This document shows positions 33,262-41,657 of a stretch of 64,000 nt of DNA, one piece after another. The notes under the pieces are model-generated. The model was given only the letters and a program-made list of their open reading frames with translations. It did no database searches and was not told where the DNA came from. Source of the DNA: Afipia massiliensis. GTDB lineage: Bacteria > Pseudomonadota > Alphaproteobacteria > Rhizobiales > Xanthobacteraceae. The stretch lies in the NCBI RefSeq assembly GCF_014203115.1, contig NZ_JACHIJ010000001.1, positions 558,001-622,000 on the forward strand, in the 5' to 3' direction. Both the position numbers and the translations under genes were made by a program. Numbering within the stretch: position 1 is the first letter of the stretch; the number at the start of each line of letters is the position of its first letter.

Positions 33262-33293
33262 TATTAGGTCTTACGATTATTAGGTCTTACGAT
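33262..33293. repeat. Perfect 16-bp tandem duplication
   Basis: TATTAGGTCTTACGAT occurs twice back to back (33262-33277 and 33278-33293), immediately upstream of the TIGR03808 gene. The second copy ends inside the first in-frame ATG (33292). It looks like a replication slippage product that changes spacing in the leader. Confidence 0.85.
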
Positions 33294-33336
33294 GCGATTC
33301 CGTTCGGAAAAGCAGTCAGACCGATCGGGCCGCCGC

Positions 33337-34707
33337 ATGGACATCAGCCGCCGCAATCTCATCAACGCAACCGCCGCCGGTGCGGCAGCAGGTGCGCTGA
33401 CAACGGCACCTGCGCCCGCACGCGCCGCCCCGCTGACATCGACGCTCGGACGTGATGCCACCCAATACGGTGTGCGTCCGAATAGCCCCGATGACCAGAC
33501 CCGCGCCCTCCAGCGTGCCATCAATGAATCGTCCAATGCGCAGATGCCGTTGGCGCTGCCGCCGGGCATTTATCGCACCGGCCCATTGAAGCTGCCGAAC
33601 GGCGCCCGGCTTGTAGGCGTCCACGGCGCGACGGTGCTGCAATTCACGGGCGGATCGTCGCTGGTCGGCAGCGACGGCGCGAGCGGTATCGCCCTCATCG
33701 GCCTCACGCTCGACGGCTTCGGAATCAAACTCCCCAACCGGCGCGGCCTGGTGCATTTCCAGAACGGCCTCGATGTCCGTGTCCAGGACTGCGACATCGT
33801 CGGCAGCGGCGGAAACGGCATCTGGTTCGAAAGCATCGCGGGCGAAGTCAGCGGCAACACCATCCGCAAGACAGCGAACACGGCATTCACGTCGTTCGAC
33901 GCGCTTGGGCTGTTGGTCGCGCAGAACACCATTCAGGACGCGTCAGACAACGGCATCGAAATCCTGCGTCATACGATCGGCGATGACGGCACCATCGTCG
34001 TCAACAACCGTATCGATGACATCAAGGCAGGTCCCGGCGGCTCCGGCCAGCACGGCAACGCCATCAATGCCTTCCGCGCCGGCAACGTCATTGTCAGCGG
34101 AAACCGCGTCCGCAACTGCGATTATTCGGCCGTGCGCGGCAACTCGGCATCGAACATCCAGATCACCGGCAACAGCATCAGCAACGTCCGCGAGGTGGCG
34201 CTCTATTCGGAGTTCGCATTCGAAGGTGCGGTGATCGCCAACAATACCGTCGACATCTGCGCCGTCGGCGTATCGGTGGCGAATTTCAACGAAGGCGGCC
34301 GCATAGTGACCGTTCATGGCAACGTCATCCGGAATATGCTGCCGAAGCGCCCGATCGGCACCGCGCCGGACGATGATGCGGGCATTGGCATCGTCGTGGA
34401 AGCAGACGCCGCGGTCACTGGCAACGTGATCGAGAACGCGCCCTCATTCGGAATCATGGCCGGCTGGGGAAGATACCTGCGCGATGTGACTATCACCGGC
34501 AACGTGGTGCGCAACGCCTTCGTCGGGATCGGCGTATCGGTGGTGTCCGGCGCCGGCACGGCACTGGTCAGCAACAACCTGATTTCAGGATCGAGAGGCT
34601 CCGCGATTGTCGGGCTCGATCATGCGAAGACCGTGACCGCCGACCTGGGTAAGGAAGGAACCTCACGCTTTGCGCAAATCGCCCTGGGCCTCAACGCCGT
34701 GCGTTGA
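33337..34707 (+). CDS. TIGR03808 family Tat-exported beta-helix protein
   Basis: 456 aa from the ATG giving MDISRRNLINATAAGAAAGA; an in-frame ATG at 33292 would add 15 residues. The N-terminus is a twin-arginine signal (SRRNLIN followed by an Ala/Gly-rich core and ARAAP). The mature part has PNSPDDQTRALQRAINES and then many parallel beta-helix turns built on G-N-x-I-x-x-(T/A) units (GEVSGNTIRKTANTAFTSFD, NIQITGNSISNV, DVTITGNVVRNAF). Right-handed beta-helix proteins are often carbohydrate-active, but no catalytic residues are identifiable. Its 3' end overlaps the convergent TIGR03809 gene by 45 bp; the two families are known to be neighbours. Confidence 0.85.
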   Translation: MDISRRNLINATAAGAAAGALTTAPAPARAAPLTSTLGRDATQYGVRPNSPDDQTRALQRAINESSNAQMPLALPPGIYRTGPLKLPNGARLVGVHGATVLQFTGGSSLVGSDGASGIALIGLTLDGFGIKLPNRRGLVHFQNGLDVRVQDCDIVGSGGNGIWFESIAGEVSGNTIRKTANTAFTSFDALGLLVAQNTIQDASDNGIEILRHTIGDDGTIVVNNRIDDIKAGPGGSGQHGNAINAFRAGNVIVSGNRVRNCDYSAVRGNSASNIQITGNSISNVREVALYSEFAFEGAVIANNTVDICAVGVSVANFNEGGRIVTVHGNVIRNMLPKRPIGTAPDDDAGIGIVVEADAAVTGNVIENAPSFGIMAGWGRYLRDVTITGNVVRNAFVGIGVSVVSGAGTALVSNNLISGSRGSAIVGLDHAKTVTADLGKEGTSRFAQIALGLNAVR

Positions 34708-34992
34708 CGGCATCTGCGTAAATGGCGACGGCAGAACGGCGGCGTCTTCCATTTGCGCGATCGCCACCTCGACCGGCTTGTCCTGAACCGGATCGGGGGG
34801 CGCAAGCTGCTCCCATGTGGCCAGCGCCACCCGGGCCTCCTGAATGACTTTCAGGAATTCCGGCTCCTTGTAATAGACCTTCCAGCGGCCGGTCTCGTAA
34901 AGTTCAATCAGATAATTAAGCCGTCGCTCCGCCAGCATGCGCCAGCGCGCTACGACACTTCGCCCACGATCGGCATCGCCGGAATTGGCCAT
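34663..34992 (-). CDS. TIGR03809 family protein
   Basis: 109 aa, cytosolic and helical. SVVARWRMLAERRLNYLIEL, YETGRWKVYYKEPEFLKVIQ and EARVALATWEQLAPPDP fit the short Bradyrhizobiaceae-type family found beside TIGR03808. Function unknown. The C-terminal 40 residues are proline-rich and overlap the 3' end of the TIGR03808 gene by 45 bp in opposite orientation, a tail-to-tail arrangement. Confidence 0.8.
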   Translation of the reverse strand: MANSGDADRGRSVVARWRMLAERRLNYLIELYETGRWKVYYKEPEFLKVIQEARVALATWEQLAPPDPVQDKPVEVAIAQMEDAAVLPSPFTQMPSTHGVEAQGDLRKA

Positions 34993-35157
34993 TTCGATTC
35001 CAAGAAAGATCGCTGAAAAAAGACGTTCAGAAAATCACGCAACCGCAACGAATCGCTCAAGCTTCACAACAAGCACAATACGTATCTCAACTATTGCCAC
35101 AGATACATGCAACTTTCGTGACCCGGACTGACCGCAGGCCCGAAAACTCACGGATGA

Positions 35158-37452
35158 TTAACGCACCTGAAGCCTGATCGCGGCGCGGAGTGACGTCCGC
35201 GACCCCGCCGATGGCGGCTCACGGCCGGAGACAGCAGCCGTGCCGGTATTGGTCGTACCCGCGACCGAGGGCGTGCCGGGTCTGACGGATTCGACCGCAA
35301 TCGAGCGCGCCAGCGTCCGGGTGTAATTCGGTACCGGCGTGAACTGGTTATTGTTGAAGTCGTGCTGGATGCGGTCGCCGCCCCCCGCCTGGGTGGCGCA
35401 CACAGCAGTCACGGTCTCGATCCCCTTGTCCTTCATCCGGAACTGAAACGGCGCACCGGCACCGGGGAATTGGATCGGCACGCCGGCCTTGATGAAGTTG
35501 TCTCGTTGAAAGGTGTTCGGCAGCAGCACGGTCCCCTCACCCCGCTCATCGATATCGGTCAGGGTCAGGAAGCAGTCACGTGGCGCCACGATGGTAAAGA
35601 CCGGCGTATCGCCGAGACGGTAGCTGTCCCGGTCCGACGTCAGGGACAGGTCGTCGCTGTTGCGAATCGGTTGTGGCACGGGCTGGGGCGGTCGCGCATT
35701 CCTGATGGCGACGATCTTGAGATCCGTAAGGTCAGGCGCGATTCCGCGAAACGACACCTCGAACTGATCACGCGGAACGGCACCCTGCGCGAGCCGCCGA
35801 ACCAGCGGCCGGTACTTCTGATCGACATCCGCGACGCCTTCATTGAACTCGGACTTCTTGAGGCCAAGCTCTGACGCTGCCATCGTCAGATCGAGATCGT
35901 CCTCGTAGCGCTTGGCCAGCGCGTTGATCATTTCAATGCCGTTCAGTTTCAGCGTCGAATCGAGGCCTGCGCGCTTCATTGCATCCGCGAACCGCTTCGC
36001 ATCGTCTTCGATCAGCGCATCCATCTTGTCATGCGGCGGATACAATCCCTCCACCGCATCGCGGACGTCCTTCGGGAAGACCCGTCCCTTCAGGACCAGT
36101 TCGCGAACGTCGTCCTTGGCCTTGCGCATGCCCTGATCGTGGCAGCCCATGCAGGAAATGCCGTTCGTCACCGAAAAGTCCTTGCGCGACGGATCGCGCA
36201 CGATAGCAGTCGGCCCCTTGTCGATCCGGTCGCCTTTCGCCGTGTTCAGATAGTAGGCCTGAAAGCCATTGGGCAGGCTGTAGATCGTCTCGCCGCCATC
36301 ATGATGGAAAGCGTTCGGGCCAGTGGGGCCGAGCGGAAAGTCGAACAGGCTCTGACGGTCGCGGTTGCCCGCGAAGTCATACGAGGTCCAGAAAAAACCA
36401 CTGCGCGAGGGATGCCGCTCGATCAGGCGATTGTTCTGGCTGACGCCGGAGCGCTGGAAGGCCGCTCGCTGCGCGACGAAGTTGCGGATGTTTCCCTCGA
36501 CGTCGACGCCCTGCTCTCTCGCGAGCTGCTGGAAGGTGTTCGGCAGTTGCAGCAGCACGTCATAGAGCGGCGGCTGCGACGCAGTGAACGCGAACCAGTC
36601 GGCGCGCACATATGGTATCGGCGTTGCCGCCCCCGAGGCCAGCGTGCGACTGGCTTCCGAATCCGGCACGGCATTATAGGGATACACAGCGATCACATTG
36701 TCCCAGTCGGCGGATTTCCAGCCGAGATCGACAAGATTGAAACGCAGGATGCTGCCTTCTGGATCGATCGTTTCCAGCTTGACCACGTCGGACGAACGGC
36801 TAAGCGAGTTGAGAAATTTCACCGCGGCCTGCTGATAGACTTTCATCGCAGCCGGATCGACGCAGATATTGGTGAGATGGGTCAGAGTCAGGTAGCGCGT
36901 CGTCGCCCGGCGTTGCGGCCGCTGCTTGCCGAGGTCCGATGCCATGAAAGAGACCATGTCGTCGGGCGTGATGAACTTGTGCGTCTCGCAACTGGCGACG
37001 GCCTTGGTGCCAAGCGCACTGACCCAGTTCTCAAGCGCCTTGAGGTCGGCCTCGGAAGGCGGAACATGTGACGAGCCCTCGTAATAGATGTCGTACGGCA
37101 TCTCCTTGTCGACGATCTGGCGGAACAGCTTCGACCCCAGCGGATTTCCCGGCAGGACGTAGTGCGGATTGACGGCAAGCTGATCGAGTTGGAGAACGTT
37201 GCCGAAATTCTTCGCAGGCCGCTCGCGGTCGACCAGCTTGTCTTGCTGATGACAACGCGCGCAGTGCTTGTCGAGGACGTCGAATGCGGCCTTCGCAACC
37301 GGATCAGTTGGCAGAACGATCGCGTTTGCCACCGCTGCGTTATCCTTCGGCTTCGCATCCTGCGCGATTGACGGCGCGGCGGCGCCGAGAACCAATCCCG
37401 CCGCGACCGCTATGCCAAACGCACGCAGAGCAACCTCCGCAAACCCGCTCAT
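35158..37452 (-). CDS. Exported DUF4384 protein with two haem c motifs
   Basis: 764 aa from the ATG giving MSGFAEVALRAFGIAVAAGL (signal peptide to about residue 31). The first CxxCH is CARCH (residues 64-68) in a PSD1-like cytochrome region with FGNVLQLDQLAVNPHYVLPG and YEGSSHVPPSEADLKALENW. A second, CMGCH, lies in the middle, followed by a helical region. The C-terminal third matches DUF4384 (NSDDLSLTSDRDSYRLGDTPVFTIVAPRDC, VLLPNTFQRDNFIKAG). The last 50 residues are low-complexity. A periplasmic di-haem protein is likely, but no redox partner is encoded nearby. It follows the OmpA gene by 80 bp and appears to end the sigma-factor-headed locus. Confidence 0.83.
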   Translation of the reverse strand: MSGFAEVALRAFGIAVAAGLVLGAAAPSIAQDAKPKDNAAVANAIVLPTDPVAKAAFDVLDKHCARCHQQDKLVDRERPAKNFGNVLQLDQLAVNPHYVLPGNPLGSKLFRQIVDKEMPYDIYYEGSSHVPPSEADLKALENWVSALGTKAVASCETHKFITPDDMVSFMASDLGKQRPQRRATTRYLTLTHLTNICVDPAAMKVYQQAAVKFLNSLSRSSDVVKLETIDPEGSILRFNLVDLGWKSADWDNVIAVYPYNAVPDSEASRTLASGAATPIPYVRADWFAFTASQPPLYDVLLQLPNTFQQLAREQGVDVEGNIRNFVAQRAAFQRSGVSQNNRLIERHPSRSGFFWTSYDFAGNRDRQSLFDFPLGPTGPNAFHHDGGETIYSLPNGFQAYYLNTAKGDRIDKGPTAIVRDPSRKDFSVTNGISCMGCHDQGMRKAKDDVRELVLKGRVFPKDVRDAVEGLYPPHDKMDALIEDDAKRFADAMKRAGLDSTLKLNGIEMINALAKRYEDDLDLTMAASELGLKKSEFNEGVADVDQKYRPLVRRLAQGAVPRDQFEVSFRGIAPDLTDLKIVAIRNARPPQPVPQPIRNSDDLSLTSDRDSYRLGDTPVFTIVAPRDCFLTLTDIDERGEGTVLLPNTFQRDNFIKAGVPIQFPGAGAPFQFRMKDKGIETVTAVCATQAGGGDRIQHDFNNNQFTPVPNYTRTLARSIAVESVRPGTPSVAGTTNTGTAAVSGREPPSAGSRTSLRAAIRLQVR

Positions 37453-37532
37453 CAAGTATGTCCCCTCAAAACCGTTGGCTTCACAATCAACGCCACGGAT
37501 TAGTCGTGTCAGAAATCGCACGGGTTCAGGCA

Positions 37533-38186
37533 TCAACGCCCCGCCGCTGCCTGTACGGTGGTATTCACGATTTGCACACGGCGATTTTCCTGGCCTAGCG
37601 GATTGGCCGGGTTCTTCAGCTGCTCCTTGCCGAAGCCTGCCGCGATCAGAGTATCGGGCACGAGCCTGTATTGTTCGATCAGAACGCGCCGCACTGAATT
37701 GGCGCGCCGTTGCGACAGCATCTGGTTGTAGTCCGCACCACCCGCAGCATCAGTATGGCCGTTAATGAAGAACACCGATCCCTTCAGATCCTGCCGCGAC
37801 AACGCATTGCCGAGCGCAACCAACGCCGGCACCGCCTTCGGGCTGATGTCAGCTGAGTTGTATTCAAACAGGATTTCGAGATCGATGGCCGGCTTGTCGC
37901 GCGCGATGTCCGCGATCTGCGCCCGTTCCTCGGCAGTCGGCGCCTGAGCAGGTTCGACACTGATCGAGCGTGCCCGCAAGCGATCGACAATCTGCTTCTC
38001 TGCGACAGCCGCCGGGTCCGGCACTGCCGTAATGCTGCGCGTCAGCGGCTTCTTCGCTTGCAGCGCGGTGCCGATCTGGTCCTCGAGCGACTGTGCGTAA
38101 AGCGACGCGGGACAGAAAGCGAGAGCCAACGCCAATATCAGTGCCGTCCTGGTCACAAAATCCGCTCCCGCCAATTGATTCTGCAT
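37533..38186 (-). CDS. OmpA family peptidoglycan-associated protein
   Basis: 217 aa from the ATG giving MQNQLAGADFVTRTAL; a hydrophobic export segment follows (LILALALAFCPASLYAQ, cleavage after AQ). A variable helical stretch with SISVEPAQAPTAEERAQI leads to the OmpA C-terminal domain (about 110-215): LEILFEYNSADISPKAVPAL, FFINGHTDAAGGADYNQMLS and QRRANSVRRVL, the peptidoglycan diaminopimelate-binding fold. It should be periplasmic rather than a beta-barrel. It sits between the S8 protease (with a terminator between) and the haem protein, on the same strand. Confidence 0.9.
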   Translation of the reverse strand: MQNQLAGADFVTRTALILALALAFCPASLYAQSLEDQIGTALQAKKPLTRSITAVPDPAAVAEKQIVDRLRARSISVEPAQAPTAEERAQIADIARDKPAIDLEILFEYNSADISPKAVPALVALGNALSRQDLKGSVFFINGHTDAAGGADYNQMLSQRRANSVRRVLIEQYRLVPDTLIAAGFGKEQLKNPANPLGQENRRVQIVNTTVQAAAGR

Positions 38187-38286
38187 GTCCGCAGTGTCTT
38201 TCACAAAGATACGTTTCGCAGCAAAATTCGGTAGGAAATCCGCCCTCACCCAAGAGGCAACCCAGATTGCAGAACAGAGAAATGAC

Positions 38287-38314
38287 GGCCCGTCCGTGGG
38301 ACATCGGACGGGCC
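38287..38314 (-). terminator. Terminator-like hairpin after the S8 protease gene
   Basis: GGCCCGTCCG (38287-38296) pairs with CGGACGGGCC (38305-38314) with an 8-nt loop; downstream on the minus strand the sequence is GTCATTTCTC, a weak T-rich tail. It would separate the protease from the OmpA gene in part. Confidence 0.65.
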
Positions 38315-38458
38315 GAACCGGGACGGCACGAGGGTGGATGGGCGCCCGTACCGTTCAGGCTGCTGGAACGAAGGTTTCGTCATCAACCGGGATTGGTCGA
38401 GCGGAAAGTGCACGGGGTTCAGGCCAAATGTCAGCTTCGCGCAATCCCTGCAATATCG

Positions 38459-39967
38459 TCAGCGTTTTGACGTGTCGTCCGATGCGGCCGCTACCGGCGC
38501 AGGTATGACCGCCGAAACAGCGCTGAACGCATCGGCCTGCCCCGCGCCGAACTGGTCGTCGCGCCCCTTTGGCCCGAGATCGCGCGCCGTCGACGTGAGC
38601 GTTGCGCGCACGTCAGCAGATGAGATCTGAGGATTGCGCGCAATCATCAGCGCCGCCACGCCACTGACATAGGCCGCGGACAGGGAGGTGCCCGACGACA
38701 TCTGGTACTTGCCGTCAGGCGCCGGCGACAGAATGTCCACGCCAGGCGCCGAGATCGCGACGTAGCTGCCGCGATTCGACTGCGCGAACAGCCGATCCGA
38801 CTGGTCGGTGGCCGTCACGGCGATCACGTTGCGATCGGCCGCAGGATAGAGCGGCGGCGACTTCACGCCCGCGTTGCCGGCGGCAGCCACCAGCACGATG
38901 CCCTTTGCGGCGGCGGCGGCAAGCCCACGCTCCATCGCTGGATCGTGCGGCCCCGCGAAGCTCATATTGATGATCCGCGCATTCTTCGCCAGCGCGTAGT
39001 CGAGACTTTTCAGAATCAGGAAAGATGTGCTTTCCGCACCGCTCTTCTGGGAGCCGAACGCCCGGATCGCCAGCAGATGCGACGACGGGGCCGTTCCCAT
39101 CAAGCGTGCATGGGAGGCAATGACGCCCGCGATGCTGGTGCCGTGAGGATGCGGTCCTTCGCCATTGTTGAGCGCATCGAACGTACCGGTGATCACGCCG
39201 GCCAGTTCGGGATGGGTCACGTCGATTCCAGAGTCGATCACTGCGATCGTCACATCGGCCCCGACCGAGAGCGCATGCGCTTCGGGCAGCCGCATCTTGG
39301 CGAGCGCATATTGCACAGGGTCGCCCTGGGATTTTGCACCCGCGGGGGTCGCGTCCTGTTGCAGCTTGAAGATGTTGTTTCGCTGCGCCGCCTTGACGTT
39401 TCCGCCGGCAACCAGTTCACGCACCACCGTATCGACCGAGCGTGAGTCGGTTATCCGCCAGCGGAAAAACGTGCTGTTTGTCAGGGGGAAATTTTGCGAT
39501 TGAACTCGCGTCAGACGGTGACGCCGTGCGAGTTCATCGGCCTGCGCATCCGTCGGGGTACCCGCGATCTCGATCAATACTTCCTTCGCGACGTAAGTAT
39601 TGTCAGCCGCGGCAGGCGCGGATTTCTTCCCAGCGTTTTTATTTGGCTGCTGCTTCTTGCGATAGTTAGGCGGCGGGTCATCGTAATAGTCCGCTGGCGG
39701 ACCGTCGTATTCACGCACGATATATGGACGCGGTTTCGGACGGATACGGTCATATCCGTCGTATCCAATGTTGGGCCGTATCGTCGGATTGATGTTGATG
39801 CGCGGCCCAACGTTCATGCTGGGACCAGTCCGCATGCTCATGCCGCTGTACTGCGCGAATGCCTGCGGGGTTGCCAGGCTGAGGATCGCTGCTGCGACAG
39901 CGATCGATCGCGCGGACCGCATAAGGCGGGCCTTTCGGATGAAATCCCCTTTGCCTGTCTCGGTCAT
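38459..39967 (-). CDS. Exported subtilisin-like (S8) serine protease
   Basis: 502 aa from the ATG giving MTETGKGDFIRK; an alternative ATG is 15 codons downstream. A signal peptide runs to about residue 38 (TPQAFAQ). A proline- and tyrosine-rich segment follows (RPYIVREYDGPPADYYDDPP), then a propeptide-like region (KEVLIEIAGTPTDAQADELA). The catalytic domain has Asp near 241 (IAVIDSGIDVTHPEL), His near 275 (GPHPHGTSIAGVIAS) and Ser near 425 (MSSGTSLSAAYVSGVAAL), with the oxyanion Asn in VAAAGNAGV. Periplasmic or secreted. It is downstream of an ECF sigma and anti-sigma pair on the same strand, which suggests a role in that signalling or control by it. Confidence 0.92.
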   Translation of the reverse strand: MTETGKGDFIRKARLMRSARSIAVAAAILSLATPQAFAQYSGMSMRTGPSMNVGPRININPTIRPNIGYDGYDRIRPKPRPYIVREYDGPPADYYDDPPPNYRKKQQPNKNAGKKSAPAAADNTYVAKEVLIEIAGTPTDAQADELARRHRLTRVQSQNFPLTNSTFFRWRITDSRSVDTVVRELVAGGNVKAAQRNNIFKLQQDATPAGAKSQGDPVQYALAKMRLPEAHALSVGADVTIAVIDSGIDVTHPELAGVITGTFDALNNGEGPHPHGTSIAGVIASHARLMGTAPSSHLLAIRAFGSQKSGAESTSFLILKSLDYALAKNARIINMSFAGPHDPAMERGLAAAAAKGIVLVAAAGNAGVKSPPLYPAADRNVIAVTATDQSDRLFAQSNRGSYVAISAPGVDILSPAPDGKYQMSSGTSLSAAYVSGVAALMIARNPQISSADVRATLTSTARDLGPKGRDDQFGAGQADAFSAVSAVIPAPVAAASDDTSKR

Positions 39968-40109
39968 CTGACGTCCTCGCAAATTTATGCGTGCGCCGGC
40001 GCGGCGCGCGGGTGAGGTCCCCTCTCCTCCCGAAGCTTGACGCCGTGGACGGCGGCCAAGCCCGGGATACAACCTAGCGCGGCATCCGAACGGATGCCCG
40101 GACCAAGAA

Positions 40110-40781
40110 CTAATCGGCGCTCACGACGAGGCTGATAATCTTTTCAGCCTGAAGGCGCGTCATAAGCTGCGCCGCGTCCTGCTTTGACAGAGCCTTGTCG
40201 CCGAACTGAACGCGGAACATGCCTGCCTTTGGACCAGAAACGATGGACGCGTTGTAATTGTTAAGCAACTGCGCAATGTCATCGGCCTTGGCGTCGGGCG
40301 CAAAGCGAATCAGACCAAACGTTCCGGCTGTCGACTGGGCCGGAAATGCGGCCGTCTGAAAATTACCGCCCGCGCGATCCTTGACCAGCACGGTTCCGAT
40401 CACCCCTGCCTGCAGCAGGACCAGCACCGCACCAGCGACACCTGCATAAGCCAGCGTGCGCGGTGACAGGCTCGAGAAAAACCCGGCGATACGCATCACC
40501 GGATTAAACGCCGCGCCCTTGCGCGCCGGCTCGGCATCGATGGCGGCAAACAGTTTCTGCATGGCTCGCGACGACGGCGCACCAAGGCTCTCGTTCAGCA
40601 GGATGGTTTCTGCGTATTCATCCTGAATCGCCGCATATTGCCGCGCAAGATCGGGATCACTGGCGAGCGCCTCATCGACACGGCGGGCGTCACGCAGGTT
40701 GAGCGTGCCCGCAGCATGGAACGGCAACAGAGCCTCAATCTCGGTGGGCTCGCGATCGGTTTGCTTGCTCGTGGCAGTCAT
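40110..40781 (-). CDS. Transmembrane anti-sigma factor
   Basis: 223 aa from the ATG at 40781, which overlaps the sigma factor stop by 4 bp (ATGA). N-terminal cytosolic helices include REPTEIEALLPFHAAGTLNL and DARRVDEALASDPDLARQYA, an anti-sigma layout without an intact HxxxCxxC zinc motif. One transmembrane helix (LAYAGVAGAVLVLLQAGVIG) comes next, then a periplasmic domain with FGLIRFAPDAKADDIAQLLN and YNASIVSGPKAGMFRVQFGD. The coupling to the sigma gene and topology make the assignment firm; the signal is unknown. Confidence 0.88.
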   Translation of the reverse strand: MTATSKQTDREPTEIEALLPFHAAGTLNLRDARRVDEALASDPDLARQYAAIQDEYAETILLNESLGAPSSRAMQKLFAAIDAEPARKGAAFNPVMRIAGFFSSLSPRTLAYAGVAGAVLVLLQAGVIGTVLVKDRAGGNFQTAAFPAQSTAGTFGLIRFAPDAKADDIAQLLNNYNASIVSGPKAGMFRVQFGDKALSKQDAAQLMTRLQAEKIISLVVSAD

Positions 40782-41347
40782 GGCCAACCTCGCTCTATGC
40801 CGGCTGCCTTGAGCAGCTCGGCCAATTTCTTTCGCGCGTAGAACAGGCGCGTCTTCACCGTATTCTCCGGGATGCCCACGATTTCGGCCACTTCTTCCAC
40901 GGATTTCTCGTGGTAGTAGACGAGATCGACAATCTCCCGATGTTCTGGCGAAAGTGCGGTCAGGCAATTCCGCAATGCGTTACTCGTGTCCTTCTTCGCG
41001 GCCGTGACCTCCGGATTGTCGGACGTGTCCTCGATCGCGGCAGCCGTCTCGTCGTCCAGTTCCGCGTCCTTCCTCTTGCGAAGGGCGGACAGGGCCTTGA
41101 ACCGGGTGATCGCCAGCAGCCACGTAGAAACGGCGGACCGGCCTTCAAACTTGCCGGCCTGACGCCACACATCGAGGAAAACCTCACTGATGAGATCTTC
41201 CGCGATTGACTCGTTTCGAACGAGCCGCAGCGAGAAGCGAAACACCCGTACATGGTGCCTTCCGTAAAGCACCTGCATGGCGAGCCGGTCACCTTGGGCG
41301 ATGCGACCGATCAGAACCTCGTCCGATGTCGCGTGGGTTGCACTCAA
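40778..41347 (-). CDS. ECF sigma factor, head of envelope locus
   Basis: 189 aa from the TTG giving (M)SATHATSDEVLIGRIAQG; the open frame continues to an ATG at 41584 but that part has no sigma-factor features, so the start is uncertain. Region 2: HHVRVFRFSLRLVRNESIAE, DLISEVFLDVWRQAGKFEGR and SAVSTWLLAITRFKALSALR. Region 4: LSPEHREIVDLVYYHEKSVE and EVAEIVGIPENTVKTRLFYA. Its downstream neighbour is its anti-sigma factor (4-bp overlap). The same strand continues with an S8 protease, an OmpA protein and a haem protein, which are the likely regulon in cis. Confidence 0.9.
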   Translation of the reverse strand: MSATHATSDEVLIGRIAQGDRLAMQVLYGRHHVRVFRFSLRLVRNESIAEDLISEVFLDVWRQAGKFEGRSAVSTWLLAITRFKALSALRKRKDAELDDETAAAIEDTSDNPEVTAAKKDTSNALRNCLTALSPEHREIVDLVYYHEKSVEEVAEIVGIPENTVKTRLFYARKKLAELLKAAGIERGWP

Positions 41348-41657
41348 TGGCCGTCTCGCAAGGTTGGTCGCATGCGACTGGGAACTGGTTCGATCAAATC
41401 GGTGAAAATCTTCGCGATTTCCCGAAATTGTCCGGATTGGCGATGCGCAAAATGCCCCTGAATCATGAACAAGGGCAAGTCGCCCGGTCCTTGTGACCGA
41501 AAGAGGTATATTTTTACCTAAATTCAACCATTCCTGGCGAACGGCGACCGATCCGGAGACGGCCGGCCTGTTCAAAGTTCCCACCGCATCCCAATGATAC
41601 CAAACCTAAAGGCTTTCCCGCCTACAGTCCCGCATTGCATTCCTTCACGGCGAGTTC
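41348..41657. other. Divergent region between sigma factor and diguanylate cyclase
   Basis: 310 bp that hold the divergent promoters. If the longer open frame from 41584 were translated, most of this would be coding, but its composition (many Ser, Thr, His) looks untranslated. GGAAC-like motifs occur (near 41383) without a partner at a convincing spacing. No repeat or RNA recognised. Confidence 0.4.
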
